From NCBI GenBank assembly GCA_965644315.1, contig CBFFRQ010000042.1, positions 186,001 to 250,000 of the forward strand: DNA of 64,000 nucleotides. The letters are read 5' to 3'. This stretch comes from Caecitellus pseudoparvulus (Eukaryota > Bigyra: Bicosoecida). The notes under the pieces are model-generated. The model worked only from the letters and a program-made list of their open reading frames with translations, was not told the DNA's origin and searched no databases. The position numbers were made by a program, and so were the translations under genes. The number at the start of each line of letters is the position of its first letter. Position 1 is the stretch's first letter. Below, piece by piece: positions 51,901 through 57,600 of this stretch.

Positions 51901-54194
51901 CTCCCTGCAACAGCGCCATTTACGAACAGTGCCTTGAGCGCGGTAGCGACGGAGCGGCAAGTGCGCAGGCGCGTTTCTCCCTCAGACTTGACGATTCCTG
52001 GTAGGTCGACGTTGTCTGCTTCACGAATGCTTTGGTCAACTTCCTCTTTGGACAGGGCCGGTGCCCACGCAACCGAGCCACACAGTTGACCCCAGCAGAC
52101 TCCGCCTTGAGTGGAGTTCACTCGGCGTCCTGCGCCTTCGTTCAAAAGCCACTGCGCCATCAGGACCTTGTTGCTGACATGTTGCAGGACAGCGGACCTC
52201 GGGCCTTCTGCAGCGATGTCTGCCCCAGCCCTCGCTTCGCACCACAGGCGCACATACGCAACTTTGCCCTTGAGTTGATAAGAGCGGGAGCTGTCTGATG
52301 GAGAGTAGTTACCCTCAGGCGGCGGGCTGTCAGAGGCAATGAAGAATCGCTGACCCCTGAATGGAAGAGACTGCACAGAGCTGTTCTTGTCCTTCAGCAC
52401 CGCGGCACCATCAACGTACAGCACGACGCGACCAGCCTTGAAGGTGGCTGCCACAGCTGCCCACTTGCCGCCTGCGATCACCCCAGTCTTGCTCTTGAAC
52501 GCAGTCACGCGCGTGCCTTGCCGCACGGCAAACTCAAGGGAACCGTCACGGCAAACACTCAGTGCCCAGGCGCCTGCGCCGTCGCTGTCGGAGGTCGTCG
52601 CACGAGCTTCCTGCCAGACGCGGCCGCGACAGAAAATGATTTGGCGGTCGGTCGACACATTGTCCAAGCACACCAAGGCTTGTACGGTCATCTCAAGCTT
52701 TGCGCACAAGCGGTCCCCAGAGTCATGAATGTGCACTCCAGAGCCGCCCTTGAACCGCAGGCAGCGCGGGGACAGGGGCAGCACTGCCCTGGGCTTCCGG
52801 CCACCCCTCGCAGCGCCATCGGCTGACGCAGCGGCAGACCCATCTGCCCCAGGGCGCACCTGCTCAGCAACTGCTTGCTGAAACTGGCGCAGTCTCGCAA
52901 GTGGGACAGCAGACACGCCGCCTGGGATGGCAGCTGCCACCGGCAAGTAGCCAGCTGGTGCGTGTTGGAGGGGAGCAGATGGGTTGCCCCCCGCATTGAT
53001 CACACAAACGACGTTGGAGTTCTGAGAGACGGATACTTGAGGCACGAGGGGGTGCTGTGAGGCTACGGAAGTGCCGGGGCCGACAGTCACATCGTCGAAG
53101 GCCCACCCAAGGTCCCTGCCGTTGATCGAGTAGCCAATGCGGCCATTTCCGGGACCGGACATGTCCAAACGGCAGCCGATGACGTCATTTGGCTGCCAGG
53201 AAGAAGCCAAGCCAAACTTGGACGACGAATCGCCGTGAAAGAGGACGTTACGAGAACCACACCAAGACCAGGACTGAGGGGTGTCACCAACTCCTCGGCT
53301 GCGGTCCGAATCATACACTGAGTTCTCACACGCCCACCCGATCTGTGCGATGCCTGAGTCCCGGACGGTAACTTCAAAATACCATCTGCCGCGGGTGATA
53401 GTTGGTCCGGCCACTGCGATGGTCGTGAAGCGCCCACGGGGATTCGCCACCTGCCCTGTCGTGGAGTCAAGGTTTGCTGTACCCGTGACAGCCACAAGCG
53501 GCACCTCTGTTCGGCACTTCAGCAGCGCTGACTTGGACTGGGCAAAGGCGTGTCGAGCAACGAGGCTAGGGAGAGGCACCCCCAGCTCGTACAGCGCGGA
53601 GAAGTCGAACGGCAGAGCTGCGTCGGGTGAACCCTCCTTGACGGCCGGCACTAGCAGCAGCAGTGCTGAGAGCATGCTGTGCAGGGGATGAGCGCTCTCG
53701 CGAGCATGCTGAATGGCCAACGCTGCAGCTTGCATGGCTGACGTTGGCTCTCCCTCTGCACCAGGTACCACTGACTGCAGCACCTTAGCTACGATGTCCG
53801 ACAGTGGAGCAGGCAAGGAGGAAACCGCAGATGAGAACGAATGGCTAGACTTTGCATCAGTGGGCAGGGACTCATCAAAGCCGTACGCTGCAGTGGCCGC
53901 TAACAGCTGGCGGAAAGCCAAGGCACTGGGCGGCGCCGTGGACACGCCAATGACCGATGCAGGAGGGGGCTCGGCAGTGGCACCGAACCGGGCGAGGGCG
54001 TGCAGAGTGTTGTCATCGAAGGCATTGCTAGCGGAACCCTTTGCCAAGGAAGACGCATCTGACATCAATTCAGCGGTGCGCTGGGCTGCCACCAACCCGA
54101 CGTCTGGCGTGTCAGCAGCTGGGGAAGCCGCAGGGGAGGCTCCAACTCCCCCAGCACGGAGGAGTGAGTCCGCTCGGAGCAAGGGCACAGACAT
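30909..54194 (-). CDS. Giant HECT E3 ubiquitin ligase (7761 residues), HECTD4/HERC1-like
   Basis: One uninterrupted frame of 7761 codons from a true ATG. Domains seen (approximate residues): SPRY (265-400); LamG-like beta-sandwich (480-660); further beta-sandwich/SPRY-like regions (1510-1655, 2335-2420, 4490-4630); UBA (5056-5096, VQQLLEFGFNQDAAMHAL); a long Asp/Glu stretch (5145-5268); a second LamG-like domain (5775-6150); SPRY (6483-6628); MORN repeat (6651-6697, YEGQWHLGQMHGLGEL); SPRY (6770-6949); and a HECT domain (about 7310-7730). HECT marks include YEADLGQQRNFFVKL, GVDDNGGPYRQ and the catalytic Cys7692 in KGISCFFTLQLPEY. Known role: HECT ligases form a ubiquitin thioester on this Cys before transfer to substrate. 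The size and SPRY content point to the HECTD4/HERC1 class, but no RCC1 repeats are seen. Linkers are Ala/Ser/Gly-rich, and an acidic tail follows the HECT fold. Confidence 0.92.
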   Translation of the reverse strand: MSVPLLRADSLLRAGGVGASPAASPAADTPDVGLVAAQRTAELMSDASSLAKGSASNAFDDNTLHALARFGATAEPPPASVIGVSTAPPSALAFRQLLAATAAYGFDESLPTDAKSSHSFSSAVSSLPAPLSDIVAKVLQSVVPGAEGEPTSAMQAAALAIQHARESAHPLHSMLSALLLLVPAVKEGSPDAALPFDFSALYELGVPLPSLVARHAFAQSKSALLKCRTEVPLVAVTGTANLDSTTGQVANPRGRFTTIAVAGPTITRGRWYFEVTVRDSGIAQIGWACENSVYDSDRSRGVGDTPQSWSWCGSRNVLFHGDSSSKFGLASSWQPNDVIGCRLDMSGPGNGRIGYSINGRDLGWAFDDVTVGPGTSVASQHPLVPQVSVSQNSNVVCVINAGGNPSAPLQHAPAGYLPVAAAIPGGVSAVPLARLRQFQQAVAEQVRPGADGSAAASADGAARGGRKPRAVLPLSPRCLRFKGGSGVHIHDSGDRLCAKLEMTVQALVCLDNVSTDRQIIFCRGRVWQEARATTSDSDGAGAWALSVCRDGSLEFAVRQGTRVTAFKSKTGVIAGGKWAAVAATFKAGRVVLYVDGAAVLKDKNSSVQSLPFRGQRFFIASDSPPPEGNYSPSDSSRSYQLKGKVAYVRLWCEARAGADIAAEGPRSAVLQHVSNKVLMAQWLLNEGAGRRVNSTQGGVCWGQLCGSVAWAPALSKEEVDQSIREADNVDLPGIVKSEGETRLRTCRSVATALKALFVNGAVAGSEPAESKAEGSDVPDVAGQAPLLAGMAPPFMGAALLHAPSFAPPAADVEATSGATLLAQVAGTLLRLLDEHSMAVMSEAAGAGVALGAPPPPHAFIHDPTPRTFALLSGLLRLALSELLVPALSAQQMATPTAVLGAFLVLTATRLLRETTAVAKHMVLASAAAAGATQADISAYFGGAGLDAIIPPSLVQTAVLPALVSTVHTLASATRLTAEEASLGLGGSSHALNVSLAANIHKVQAAAIMGESVPPLSAALSDVEADLFAVLLRTARDTAASVIVDDVLIWLPSPVDVSSLLMALLEEGKPPPHLPWVPEALESIVQTVADSCKGEQSADKAEHAAIVQSLVGELGAGVVSHREAIVSPTLFEVDNSSPQALARGPGAFYLLHMLMRFMSGTLSGPAVRMARRGVEIQAAFGFSHLAEGSSKAVSAQLQAAIAEAPASSPMLLATGVRSEPNKVGRVSPQAAWSNLVGRIGAVLPSLASVPLGTSVTPSAWEGRLSGLSALLSLVAPTDVGLGSAWSSSSTDDSGRTSQIISFGASSATPSGPAAYSYSPDSSSSSVPAEFDMWRSCESGAAGDGSKGKPAFAGSLTAFRSTGFNRYETSWMDRFTIPAIDLLLNTLGDQSWAAYGAAFSRSLKSKSALSAAAACAIEVSQDSEGDGGSCSGSGSSAGGATTTERMSVPLRLPAVSALDEPDGKAVAGAATWKDKSDALSFAKESSEAALSSAEKQTQFALGTEELKSGAMAVTFKLTSFPVKEGSEVDAMGYVPGMDSCPTVLLGFAESGVKASRDFFEHGCPMHCVVVGNGTRVDTSGAGRGGGKRGGGYGGGLLGMSQGGLGGRGSVPGPGSVWSKGSSSTFTSAQELRYAKEGDSITVIMDVGSSAQYSSGYMTILLNGKPVCTSGDSPMSGPKSVGALVPDAVHPSSPRKALWDSPCTSMTASGIVAPWAASKHTAATGSRRPSAGCRNPALKDVAAFPAKASDRVPLLGSVHSSSSRKATLFPFLGIVGNGLETGSVSVQITSVQLIPSSTVPAEEEQAPESAEEATGTDSKEEEAAPSSAVESKEATTEVPAADGDVAKELRLTALPAAASLPFSPEDVVASLSLGCESQITPIAVAEAILTALQACPESRALQQAIDSASVVASEKPALASFTARDAQQLLKAAGQPLSVEAWRQSILFSSGALPTAADFAAQVSPHGLAALYQRLHMACTHAPAALAAAHLAPGSGSREDIDGMPVPDLDFSRQAGLPSEPDTRVSAATLQAKAAASLFAWQRSHLPVLLGSLLLYAEESSAASDSVLLESMQHLSHIKCRGRKGLPTSVATQSHPSIALVRAMGEVITGHSPFRALPEGSGGSKYSPYGTYSEQTRSRARPPSQSTTKRAGAEIVEVAAGPQALEAPKDSPTAGTGELPITALAPFRASGPSRAASASLVEGALSSSSEVTLPKSALHAYAAQSLSRNLDSCFSSMTDDRQEVLQTVSNTWLSQDAAERKSAAAAQSKPVTSFWTKILMAAPSDDPRATVDDDGVTVRQMVNDKDSKWCVVPSRRQLLQPMTTPPPADQSLPFVGQGGVVTIAFFVKSGCSRGYAFLGFGGSRTNRNHYLGSDQHGYGLLLRGDAYHQSPGDSKIANYSPRIKTGSVVFAEANYTTKAVRWGIVRGGRSAAERMEDAARAMYTSPRGESGPGSEAEVTAEETAAAAAAAAAGSEEGTPIARLLYSTEDVKWLPPAFTDLDVGDRLFAAVTAYEPGDEIELLGYAVCDSKEDEDCEPGDEEIAKAALWEDGKLSANGLLALLSEGDGLHRLAMAPTSLSHAMQSRMLTSGAAEASSRRHGPSNLVPLQPLQPSAVCYFKHVIVASCGILERALERAASAQLPDQSSASRHKGMVALDSALRQQMLSRVLTPALATLALSLHSPLALSELSAPLRRLSELFMQIGEHAERLLHISASVQWSLESSRCLRAAQRRMRADPSDDLPDAPPHPDRQGSVATETKLDTMGQAGQAATQGDADSSDGEDEGVEAASSDEPGLSFDDASLVLMRLVRRGHTSLQDALRPLQRAMSMQRCALGTLRDSPLSSLNMVVLNAGLAAHCAAKMAVSPLSQASSMVEYTAGSTEHERLREGFHLKSVWDADAAKRPGGVQDRVAQESYSSVRATAARWCTSPLMQGGFVEGPLSLDVTCSGRVAGAHPPCSDTSFALDLLEGAPSALPLHTFMIKQAGCKDAGALRRRLAPFDALGRAVAAAVVLHTGAVSAARELCRQLQDGAEPQPSELLLTAWAAAKSARQHWMSVVGGKVSWCGGELPITLPSDSKPVPGSTFAPFSVAEAIALVSRRCRLLVTGLSPAIGSDSPHAVPLAAAEVVSLISAFTAERSLSIPALLLEANSAQCQASLMCQGMVQAEELMRLAWANDVRQKVSRATSVVRSAVTWQVIRLLSGPMTGTNAAYSRTKVPSGALPFPFKLNGRSAQRAPTYMMHSAASRHGVDAVLPRTGQNLASCPPRLVAELEKSHSQLFAAASRAIATASDCVKATTLQLPAYHVMQWSGAAEDGGDCNGLHFPSIPNSKQKADISVQRAGLALLGQALSSFGQESLTAQATAPLMLHALAAATTLCRAVMLRWTPRIAALAARCGTIPLLTSLLSRVRALTTGKFAPVASHPKPPTDIVGLSTRPVPRGPLVDGIGGHVLLLENSATKALTSCLLQAASGSCCLKPSPAALTSEASAQTLLQAAAEVGTGISSEPIPPPPGPAPLVASASLTVGESSAGQMSATEAALPSPQRFSAGLSPEETKAAASLLSPDVDEAADAGALPDAAFMVLYTQLREALGVVLRVEDYRRSHLTPSEAAKSASKQAADRASVAEQERAVALAALAAAQDAATLGVSSGAVSDSKEEESAPAIKSSAPAAVSGSAVSRTGGETRTGGLSREPSRPFASPAQAFSALSGAQALESDAQHLSFMQMQRQGWSATDAPARPESHEQPQFPWQATPMPMPVSAGDRDAFNSFMAHVRESGRGSSGLPDFSAMTGAPSGGWQPAGSGAPYYGNFLQGERDTSGTPHRAPQEEHARGNLFQSGRGGEQYRSARKGHRIEQKSRVYGRDSIPDLPPTGTEPRLSRGGYSSRSGQKDEQPPTATQASSMQDDVVALLESGQDLVLAAQEVPKGDDADEFTDGWDAPEGWGWEASLPSGSGAGDSQGQQWGDQPASASPSASADLGAADIVLNELTSALEVMAQSPAAAKHLTAAPWLSLLLFAAQYGPLAVHRRVLRLLRGLLSSIAPGSITLNLPHARWSGKTVSAGSDCGSQELVQFLLYELGRAAAPDVHADSHWLSLMLTRLYGEGASVQSEESVAATLAASEHLRADTWAIDVDTPFRRSQISGEVVALLRTLLAQPAWRGLVAGELATALETALDLEVASNDALMNPSQDDTTMSAALDAAIQVARGMGALEVLGGEASVLRVGGAVEVLSQSATNHPCTWSCEGVQATGRHPATLSAAEHTQGAANRMCQAVVNRVKKRGGSGVLLSLGGSASGSYSVLVSTEAEEQDAFHADVAKGLGAQQGHMLQLDPLAVPVPQVVLSVGIAAMRPISAVPLVPAHVPQRLWPLVVQAAIQWGASDDMQVARQAAAADQSGADALVSGSLAPVGCVGLAGCSVDLASLPRTDADSGSVVAHGGSATGAECQAAGGSHEELHLGLCLQPKQRTLHLHSLRGASVASATPFEALCLDGDDDEQSVAIMDHPMQEGVWVWEMQVISDTQGEEGMHFGAARTPLPRSHSSRDAMMVQAGCGKLEVFGESNPDYAAGKGNQYEFLGLDVPAGQRSQPERPFFARRYSTGDSVRFVYNAEAGEVFMAIWRGAKSREDMEQLLAGTKRDAQRGAFGQGAAPPKSNKAPTLPAEPTFGSDTSGWRTVGLVARVEPGTTLYPAVFSWRAGTVFSFRGIATVASAPLPVEGDAPDLRAESSVESICAALKVPNLRPLMDSGLLWRTGVASLACLRTMCIFPAFARAFLSESGSPDDVGAGVPARQLLARMALQTTSLSGLADRGTAHELLQLLSGALVNRSKRSALAGALKVLKQASDVTRASDKLKNAAALVTANPSSYVKREEATPASAADQEGVTEGKSDGADKPGSDSAPAAPMTPAQPSSATQVAPVADSPSLTPAAVPSEVLQTPAEGAVTFSVSLGTPQEVDSDIPQLVEAGEEGAAPATATEGGALPPAIPALGSERAGSTSTGASSPRERSGSASPGAEGGPAAAAAASIAEEVGAMLQQGSLAADGDAMQAFQVAQAASATEQAIQMEHAVQQLLEFGFNQDAAMHALAANGGDVASAADFLFAHGGDLQSMVASTGGPMGGMPAMSPAGVQSYTASDGASPVPPAPQSGSPALPLEEQDGAATPGGVDEGLDEGGEEDDAGSGFASDGEESTDEELEPLDGEVEDFLEEEMGGEHYNPSGRYFPDTRPPFSRRSRRSHDFGSFGGEIPGSSQGDDGRILFADDDAGFLGLDSSAEVDTTDVVGLQQAVASNRMKHLQGPTPFSQVEDLSRARDIREPRSSVVHTATSVAALLARETLIALVLQWPTCSPGATGKSDAPVQPPPLAAGASGSSLSLARDDSITGTLADPVHAAPQDAPFSLVGFFGTEFLVTGWDRAPAYMGEWGNGLNLTPQDPSTPSAAGADLEVKPAATKDAYLRVSASLQSPVTAFLALLRLETGRGFAPIWWPPTVGVGQHEAGSTHSSHTSTAPPAAAALTSALSSLSTGEVGAGTAATAATLSAEGRHCQGVSGAACLDGSKPSLQSLLHRMLQQAIVSASPLEGAGEGSEAKTEGVALRMAAAEALALQLQQAAHRDFASFNWSGSASMSFTDRDIMRQPSLQFIQWLTDLLLESGDAGGVEDIEQADAALRQLFSAWAVTLRSPSMGLKEAGFRRLGGILGRAWRLDEAAHARGLPGVQWGDYLRRVPTARLEALAQRRLHAEMEDSPRCSRYLQTLVEFASMLRFAKEQAEGEASSGAEEQSKGTSALSFHGGMSYVSVRGARGAPNFKGPWTLEVWVRRRGRAGALNGIEVVDSGAALDGVAASGGVGTEPASQGRGRTGDSMPGGGGIDFTSSFGAPSGFKSTLGREPYSSFDRDVASLTQPKGFPSQGDGLPRNVSGGSALESVKKSASTREAGKASKSGQPKILASAQEGFSLLLECGAAAREDRRSVGIMLPKGVSALPASKKGKQGRRRKRGVGPLGKLPSGARVTGTPDGQIVSFGYEAPVGEWTHLAFVANGSTISLAVNGQRRGAAQQHALELPSASDMLPPPAARLGSQTSALRGDLMEVRLWRCARTTGELRRDMNTMLPQGHLPTTLAGYWRMADGMGKYVADMTEQQDRCFTRGTSWVSIAEPPVMQQDDVSGAADTRALESVSKVSADCAGTAPPFSAEDVSEADVQAVQDAFAGDASGWKEFVGYLVRDKCEQLGGTWARTSRQAVHVKWHRVNSASQASSAAETLHALQANFAACGNAHCVGTDASLGEGDSKEEDVVQGGAAESKEGASGDAPTPWSLPTGAVIVLGQMELPESLAQAPLVGWFEPAEPFSPSRREPVLDVHNNPGKITFFLRDLLTGAPDALSWLPGSRFEASLSSEVVQGSWASIAAVPAFAAPRLGSSVLHPALHGDGAELDASGSTWSMQRSSGEFSTALGILGVPAAARQNCEPSSKPDEADDDPSGRQGLQRSRSRAGGSDEEKLQNWKQVMDGAITSGKWMWEAKVLSVQGHVVVGMATRGAVVRNHLGCERQSWGFKSNRECFHKGSSRSYGKPFSGGDVIGVEVDMDNGTIEWLVNGTGLGIAYTDLRDQAMEHSSVCHIPDGKGVVPGLTTYAQGDAVKLLGLKTGHGVRTWSEEDSHSGVRRRYEGQWHLGQMHGLGELTVAGDEAGTWSGYWLAGIQQGVHKWVPSSGADGDAEPTPKYFKFEDGVKGEEVDEAACSADHEQRAAAVAKSLDEAKLAANSAPRPKPRVAPIRGSFQADQDTPFVWMKSVAGRSINVTDDLKKVSHSRSSSGMIMGSRGFSGGVHYWEVYLKAEFTDEGRMLHEQLMTNSGGAMLYVGVAERRVSDAESWRDYGYMNYMAVKSSFQSERLYGQHMMPNDRIGVLLNMDEGTLTFTRDGEMFGEFKYDNFGPAFRYIRSGTRGGPTSRVLYPIIGLSSPADPVTLADTKWLSIPAVPPAAHLDSVLEAATLLQRWDRPAAARARIPEALRAESYSRWLSMSAGHHVQATTRIGVAVAYDRSTTACAAVLARLGKAGKALRGGDRVTFQGKGSTIVGVYRQRLWYRKDGDAEAWYFKADDLNEVAVHARPADVQAEEDRELAAEAAADAAWKAAIEAGSTPVKASLAATKGADMTREAFDALLDDDRWTIAADMALVRLVNMQCDESGVEPENLALRPAAREEGHPAWMSESSNLSLMQARFAVLLRLNARLKGLLPLVDLTVSRPHLVAAHAGKISYPSALGRRVAALRGLAFTRTKLQHWRRVLAATVLYTEPAGENFMRASSVPELSVNRVKAHVLKLKQIPSHKERMRTSVFGQLMSQVKGWEAAQFRRDYSYEADLGQQRNFFVKLDNEGVDDNGGPYRQVIETALRSEAPGPLGLLVPCQNAVMGKGGNRDKLVFAGVSDEEVAEIARASSGSRTSDSDALAAAAKEATLARKRALRFLGVLAGTALRHDALMGVNLPALVWRPLVGQPVSEREVFELDHDFSSAIAHLRALQPPAEGASAEERALAERALTESAVAAVGCVRDDDASRKARLERAAQRLTFAKREPFVKAVIEAAARATEAPLLPFMHGLGSVVPHELLPMWTHEELETLLAGRPHVDVGLLERVVRYDGGFDSAHPTIVALWKVLRSMPQSMLRKFLDFVSARQRLPASPDGFLQPFKVVSLGAEAAQQGKLPKGISCFFTLQLPEYTDEDTLRAKLELGILNSWTMDADWQVGSRAGVMEGFDFMDVVEEGDEAEEGGGAAASRAD
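46793..46813. repeat. (CAG)7 microsatellite inside the HECT gene
   Basis: Seven perfect CAG units on the + strand. Read from the minus strand they fall in a run of Ala codons within a disordered linker (TAEETAAAAAAAA). A candidate length polymorphism with no expected effect on the fold. Confidence 0.8.
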
Positions 54195-54662
54195 TGCTGA
54201 CTTTCGAACACTCGCGCCGTCCCGAGGTGTGCACTAGGGGGCAATGGCACTCCTCGAGGCAGAACTGAGCACGGAAAGCACACACCTGCAGCGTGGCTGG
54301 CGCTGCGATCACCACGCCGTTCTGCCGCGAAGGCGGAAGGCGCAAGTCGCAGGTAAGAGACATACTCTACCGGACAGCTGAAGACAGCTGCGCAGGCCAC
54401 GTCGGTTGAAAATTGCGGGGAGGGATCCTGGAACGGGGGAGGGGCGACAGACATGTCAATTTCCGCACCCCAATCCGTGTAGCAGGGTCTCGACGGGAAG
54501 AAGCAACCGCCACAATACTCCAAGCAGGAGACTGAGTCCCGGTATACATCCTGTCATTCTGCTGCTCTCAAGCTGCCGTGGTCGGCGGTGCCTTTGGAGG
54601 GAACGGCTTGCATAAGCCGCACACACACCACGACGGGCTTTGGCATCCTCTGTTGAGCAAAT
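54195..54662. promoter_or_regulatory. Divergent intergenic region, HECT ligase / CLU-domain gene
   Basis: 468 bp between two divergent ATGs, so it should contain both promoters. Frames on the minus strand stay open across part of it, but the predicted peptides look non-coding (mixed Cys/Ser/Pro, no family pattern). I see no TATA-like box, repeat or RNA gene. Confidence 0.4.
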
Positions 54663-57600
54663 ATGCAAGTGGCCACAGCGACTGCTGCCGACGTCAGCTA
54701 CTATACCGATTTCGTAGGCCTCTCACATGAACCTGAAGGAGGTTCGTCTTCCGCATGTGGCGCAGGCCGGTCGCCTGAGCTGCAGGCGCGTGAGCTACTG
54801 GCCGTGCCAAGCAACTCTGCCTTTGAGCAAGGTCTTGTCGGTACGACGCCCACGGATGCGGCATTGTATGAAGGGGGGAGTTCAAGAGGGACAGCCTCTC
54901 CATCTCACGCGCTTGACTTGGCTCTGGAAGACGCAGCAACCGTGGACTGGGCCACTCGCCTTCACGACATCATGCAGCTGCCGGCCGAAGACTCCACCTC
55001 CACACTCGAGAAGGCACAGCAGCTGCACCGCTTACATTGCGAGTTTAGCCATGTTTGCGCTGTAATTTGTCGCCAGATCATTCAGCAGCTTGGTCAAGCC
55101 AGGGAATCTTGGCGCATTCAGCCAGACAGTGCCGCGGGAGGCATCGCTGGAGGGGAAAAGTACTTGGCAGGCAACATTTTCATCAAGTTCGCGAGAGATT
55201 CGGGGGTGTATGGGGGTGACGATGGCGCCAGTAAGGCTGCGAGGCAAGAGCTGTGCGCTCTGCGAAGCTTGCTGACAGCGTCAGTGCCTGGGCTCTCGCT
55301 GCCCCTCATGGCTACGGTGGATGTGGGTGGATTCCGCCTTGTGTGTGCCAGCAAGCTCCCTCTCACGGGAGAGTCGCTCGTTTATGGCAGTGCAGATGCC
55401 GGTAAGACTGTCCACACGGATGATGCTGAGTTCAATAGGATCATGCGAACTGTCTGTGAGCAGCTCGGGCTAGCAGGGCACAACGTTGGCAGGCCTCGTG
55501 TTGACTCCCATGGCCAGCTGCAGCACACAGTGAAGCTGCTGTGGGGGCCAGTTGACATTGAAGGTCACAGACTGCACATGCGGTCTACATGCGAGGATGC
55601 TGCTGCCTGCAGGCGGTATGTCCTGGACACTGCCCGTTTGTTCCCGCCCATGTCTCAGTCTGACCTGCCGAACCACCCCCGGGTGCCAATGAGCACTTTC
55701 CCAGCAGATGAAGCGAAGGCTGTGCACCAGACGTTTGCTTTTAGTCGCTCAAGAGGCAATTGGGCCTTGGCCTCGAGCCGTGGCCAGCAAAAGTCTCTGC
55801 TCACGCGTGTCAAGGAGGAACTCTTGTCCTGCCTGGCTCAGGACACCGTGACCGCCATCCGTGCCCGACTTGCAGCACCTGCTCAAGGTGCCAAAGAGGC
55901 TGAAGAGGAGCACTTGCACGAAGAAGACCTCATAAAGGTGCTCCCCGTGCGCCGCCAGGTCGTTTCCGAGGGTTGGCTGTTCTCACTCCCCAGGGCACTG
56001 GCAGAGGAGGTGCAAGACGCTCGCGACATGGGAGCAAACTCGAGGGTCGCACAGCACTGCGGTATGGACATCACTGGGCCAGCTGTCCTCGTCCAAGACG
56101 TAGGCACTGTGTTTTTCCGGCTCTTCCGCCCAGAAATCCTCTCCCAGTCGGCTCTTGCTTTGTCCTCTGACGTGTTCACTGGATTCGGGGCATGCGGCGA
56201 TTGCTCCTCCTTGCGATGCGCGCATGGAAGCCGCCCTGACTTTGGCAAGGCACGACAACTCACGATAGCATTGTTGCAATGTGTTCTTCCGGCACTTGCT
56301 GCTGATATTTGCAGTGGTGGGGTGCTACTCCCGGACTCCGCTTCCCTGGTTCGGGTGATGCACAAGCGAGGGGTGCCTCTTTGCCTGCTTGGTGAGCTGC
56401 TCCTTCGTGCCCTCACGGAGTGGAACGAACAAGGCCCAAAGCCAGATGACTCGGGTGAGTCTTTGTGGTTTAGGCAGGTGATTCACACGGAAATGTTGGC
56501 CCGGTGCCTCAAGAGTCTGCTCAAGCGGCGAATGCGTCGAGCCGTGCTGTCATGCTCAGACTCGGTAGACGAAGCCATTGGACGGTGCACTGTCGACTTC
56601 TTGGCTGAGGCCTTCCTGCAGCCTGTCAGTTGTGAATCTCGTGGTGCTGGCCATGCAGGCCAAGATTTCTGGGAAGTTGTGCGATTCGAAGGTGAACGGA
56701 AATTTGGCACCTGGGCTTGCTGCCGCGACTGGCCCAGCATGGCCAGCGCTGGCACAATTGCAGACTTTCTGCCCCATGCCACCCCGAAGGGCATGCTATT
56801 CAGTCGGCTGGCGGAGCTGCTGCACCTGAACCATGCACACCCTGCCTTCCAACTTCTGCTTGACCATGCCGCGGGGGAAGGGCCAAGTGTAGGACCCTCA
56901 TTGCCTGTGCAACAAGTTCTTCAGGGCGCCCTGCAAGCCATCGAAGAATCTGACACCCCCATCTTGTTTCCAAAGGTCAAGTCAATGTTTGACGCAGACT
57001 TGATGATGGATGTGGTGCAGTCCCACATCCGGTGTGAGCGGGGGGGGTCTGGCGCCGCTGTTGCAGCAGATGCAGCGAACCAAAGTGCTCGAGACGTGTT
57101 AGCGCTTGCACTCGATAGTTTTCGAGCAACTGATCGGTCCATGCGCCTCATTCTGGCTGATCCGAGTGCCATAGCGCCCCGGGCAGTCTTTTGGGGTGGC
57201 CGCTCGATGCAGCTGGGCAGTCCTGCGGAGGAACGGCTTGTATTTGTTGCCCTCAGGCAGCTGGTGCAAGCTGCCCTGCGGAGCCGAGACTTAGCTATGG
57301 CCTCCAGCGTGGCCACTACGCTTGCGAAAGGTACGAGTTCTGTCAAGGTTCTCAGTGTCGCGCAGTGCGGTCGACTGGCCACGCTTGCCAAGTGTCAGGC
57401 GGCCACTGGACACCCGGATCTTGCCATCAACACTGTCAAGACAGCCATGCTTCACCTACAGCGGCTTGCACCTGTGCACCCTCTTCTTGGTCAACTCAAT
57501 TGCACGCTGGCTCAGGCAATGCTAGAGCACCCCAGTCCACGGGGGCGAGCCCTTGCAGCGGTCGCAGTGGATGATGCATTCAAAACGTTCCATGCGCTCT

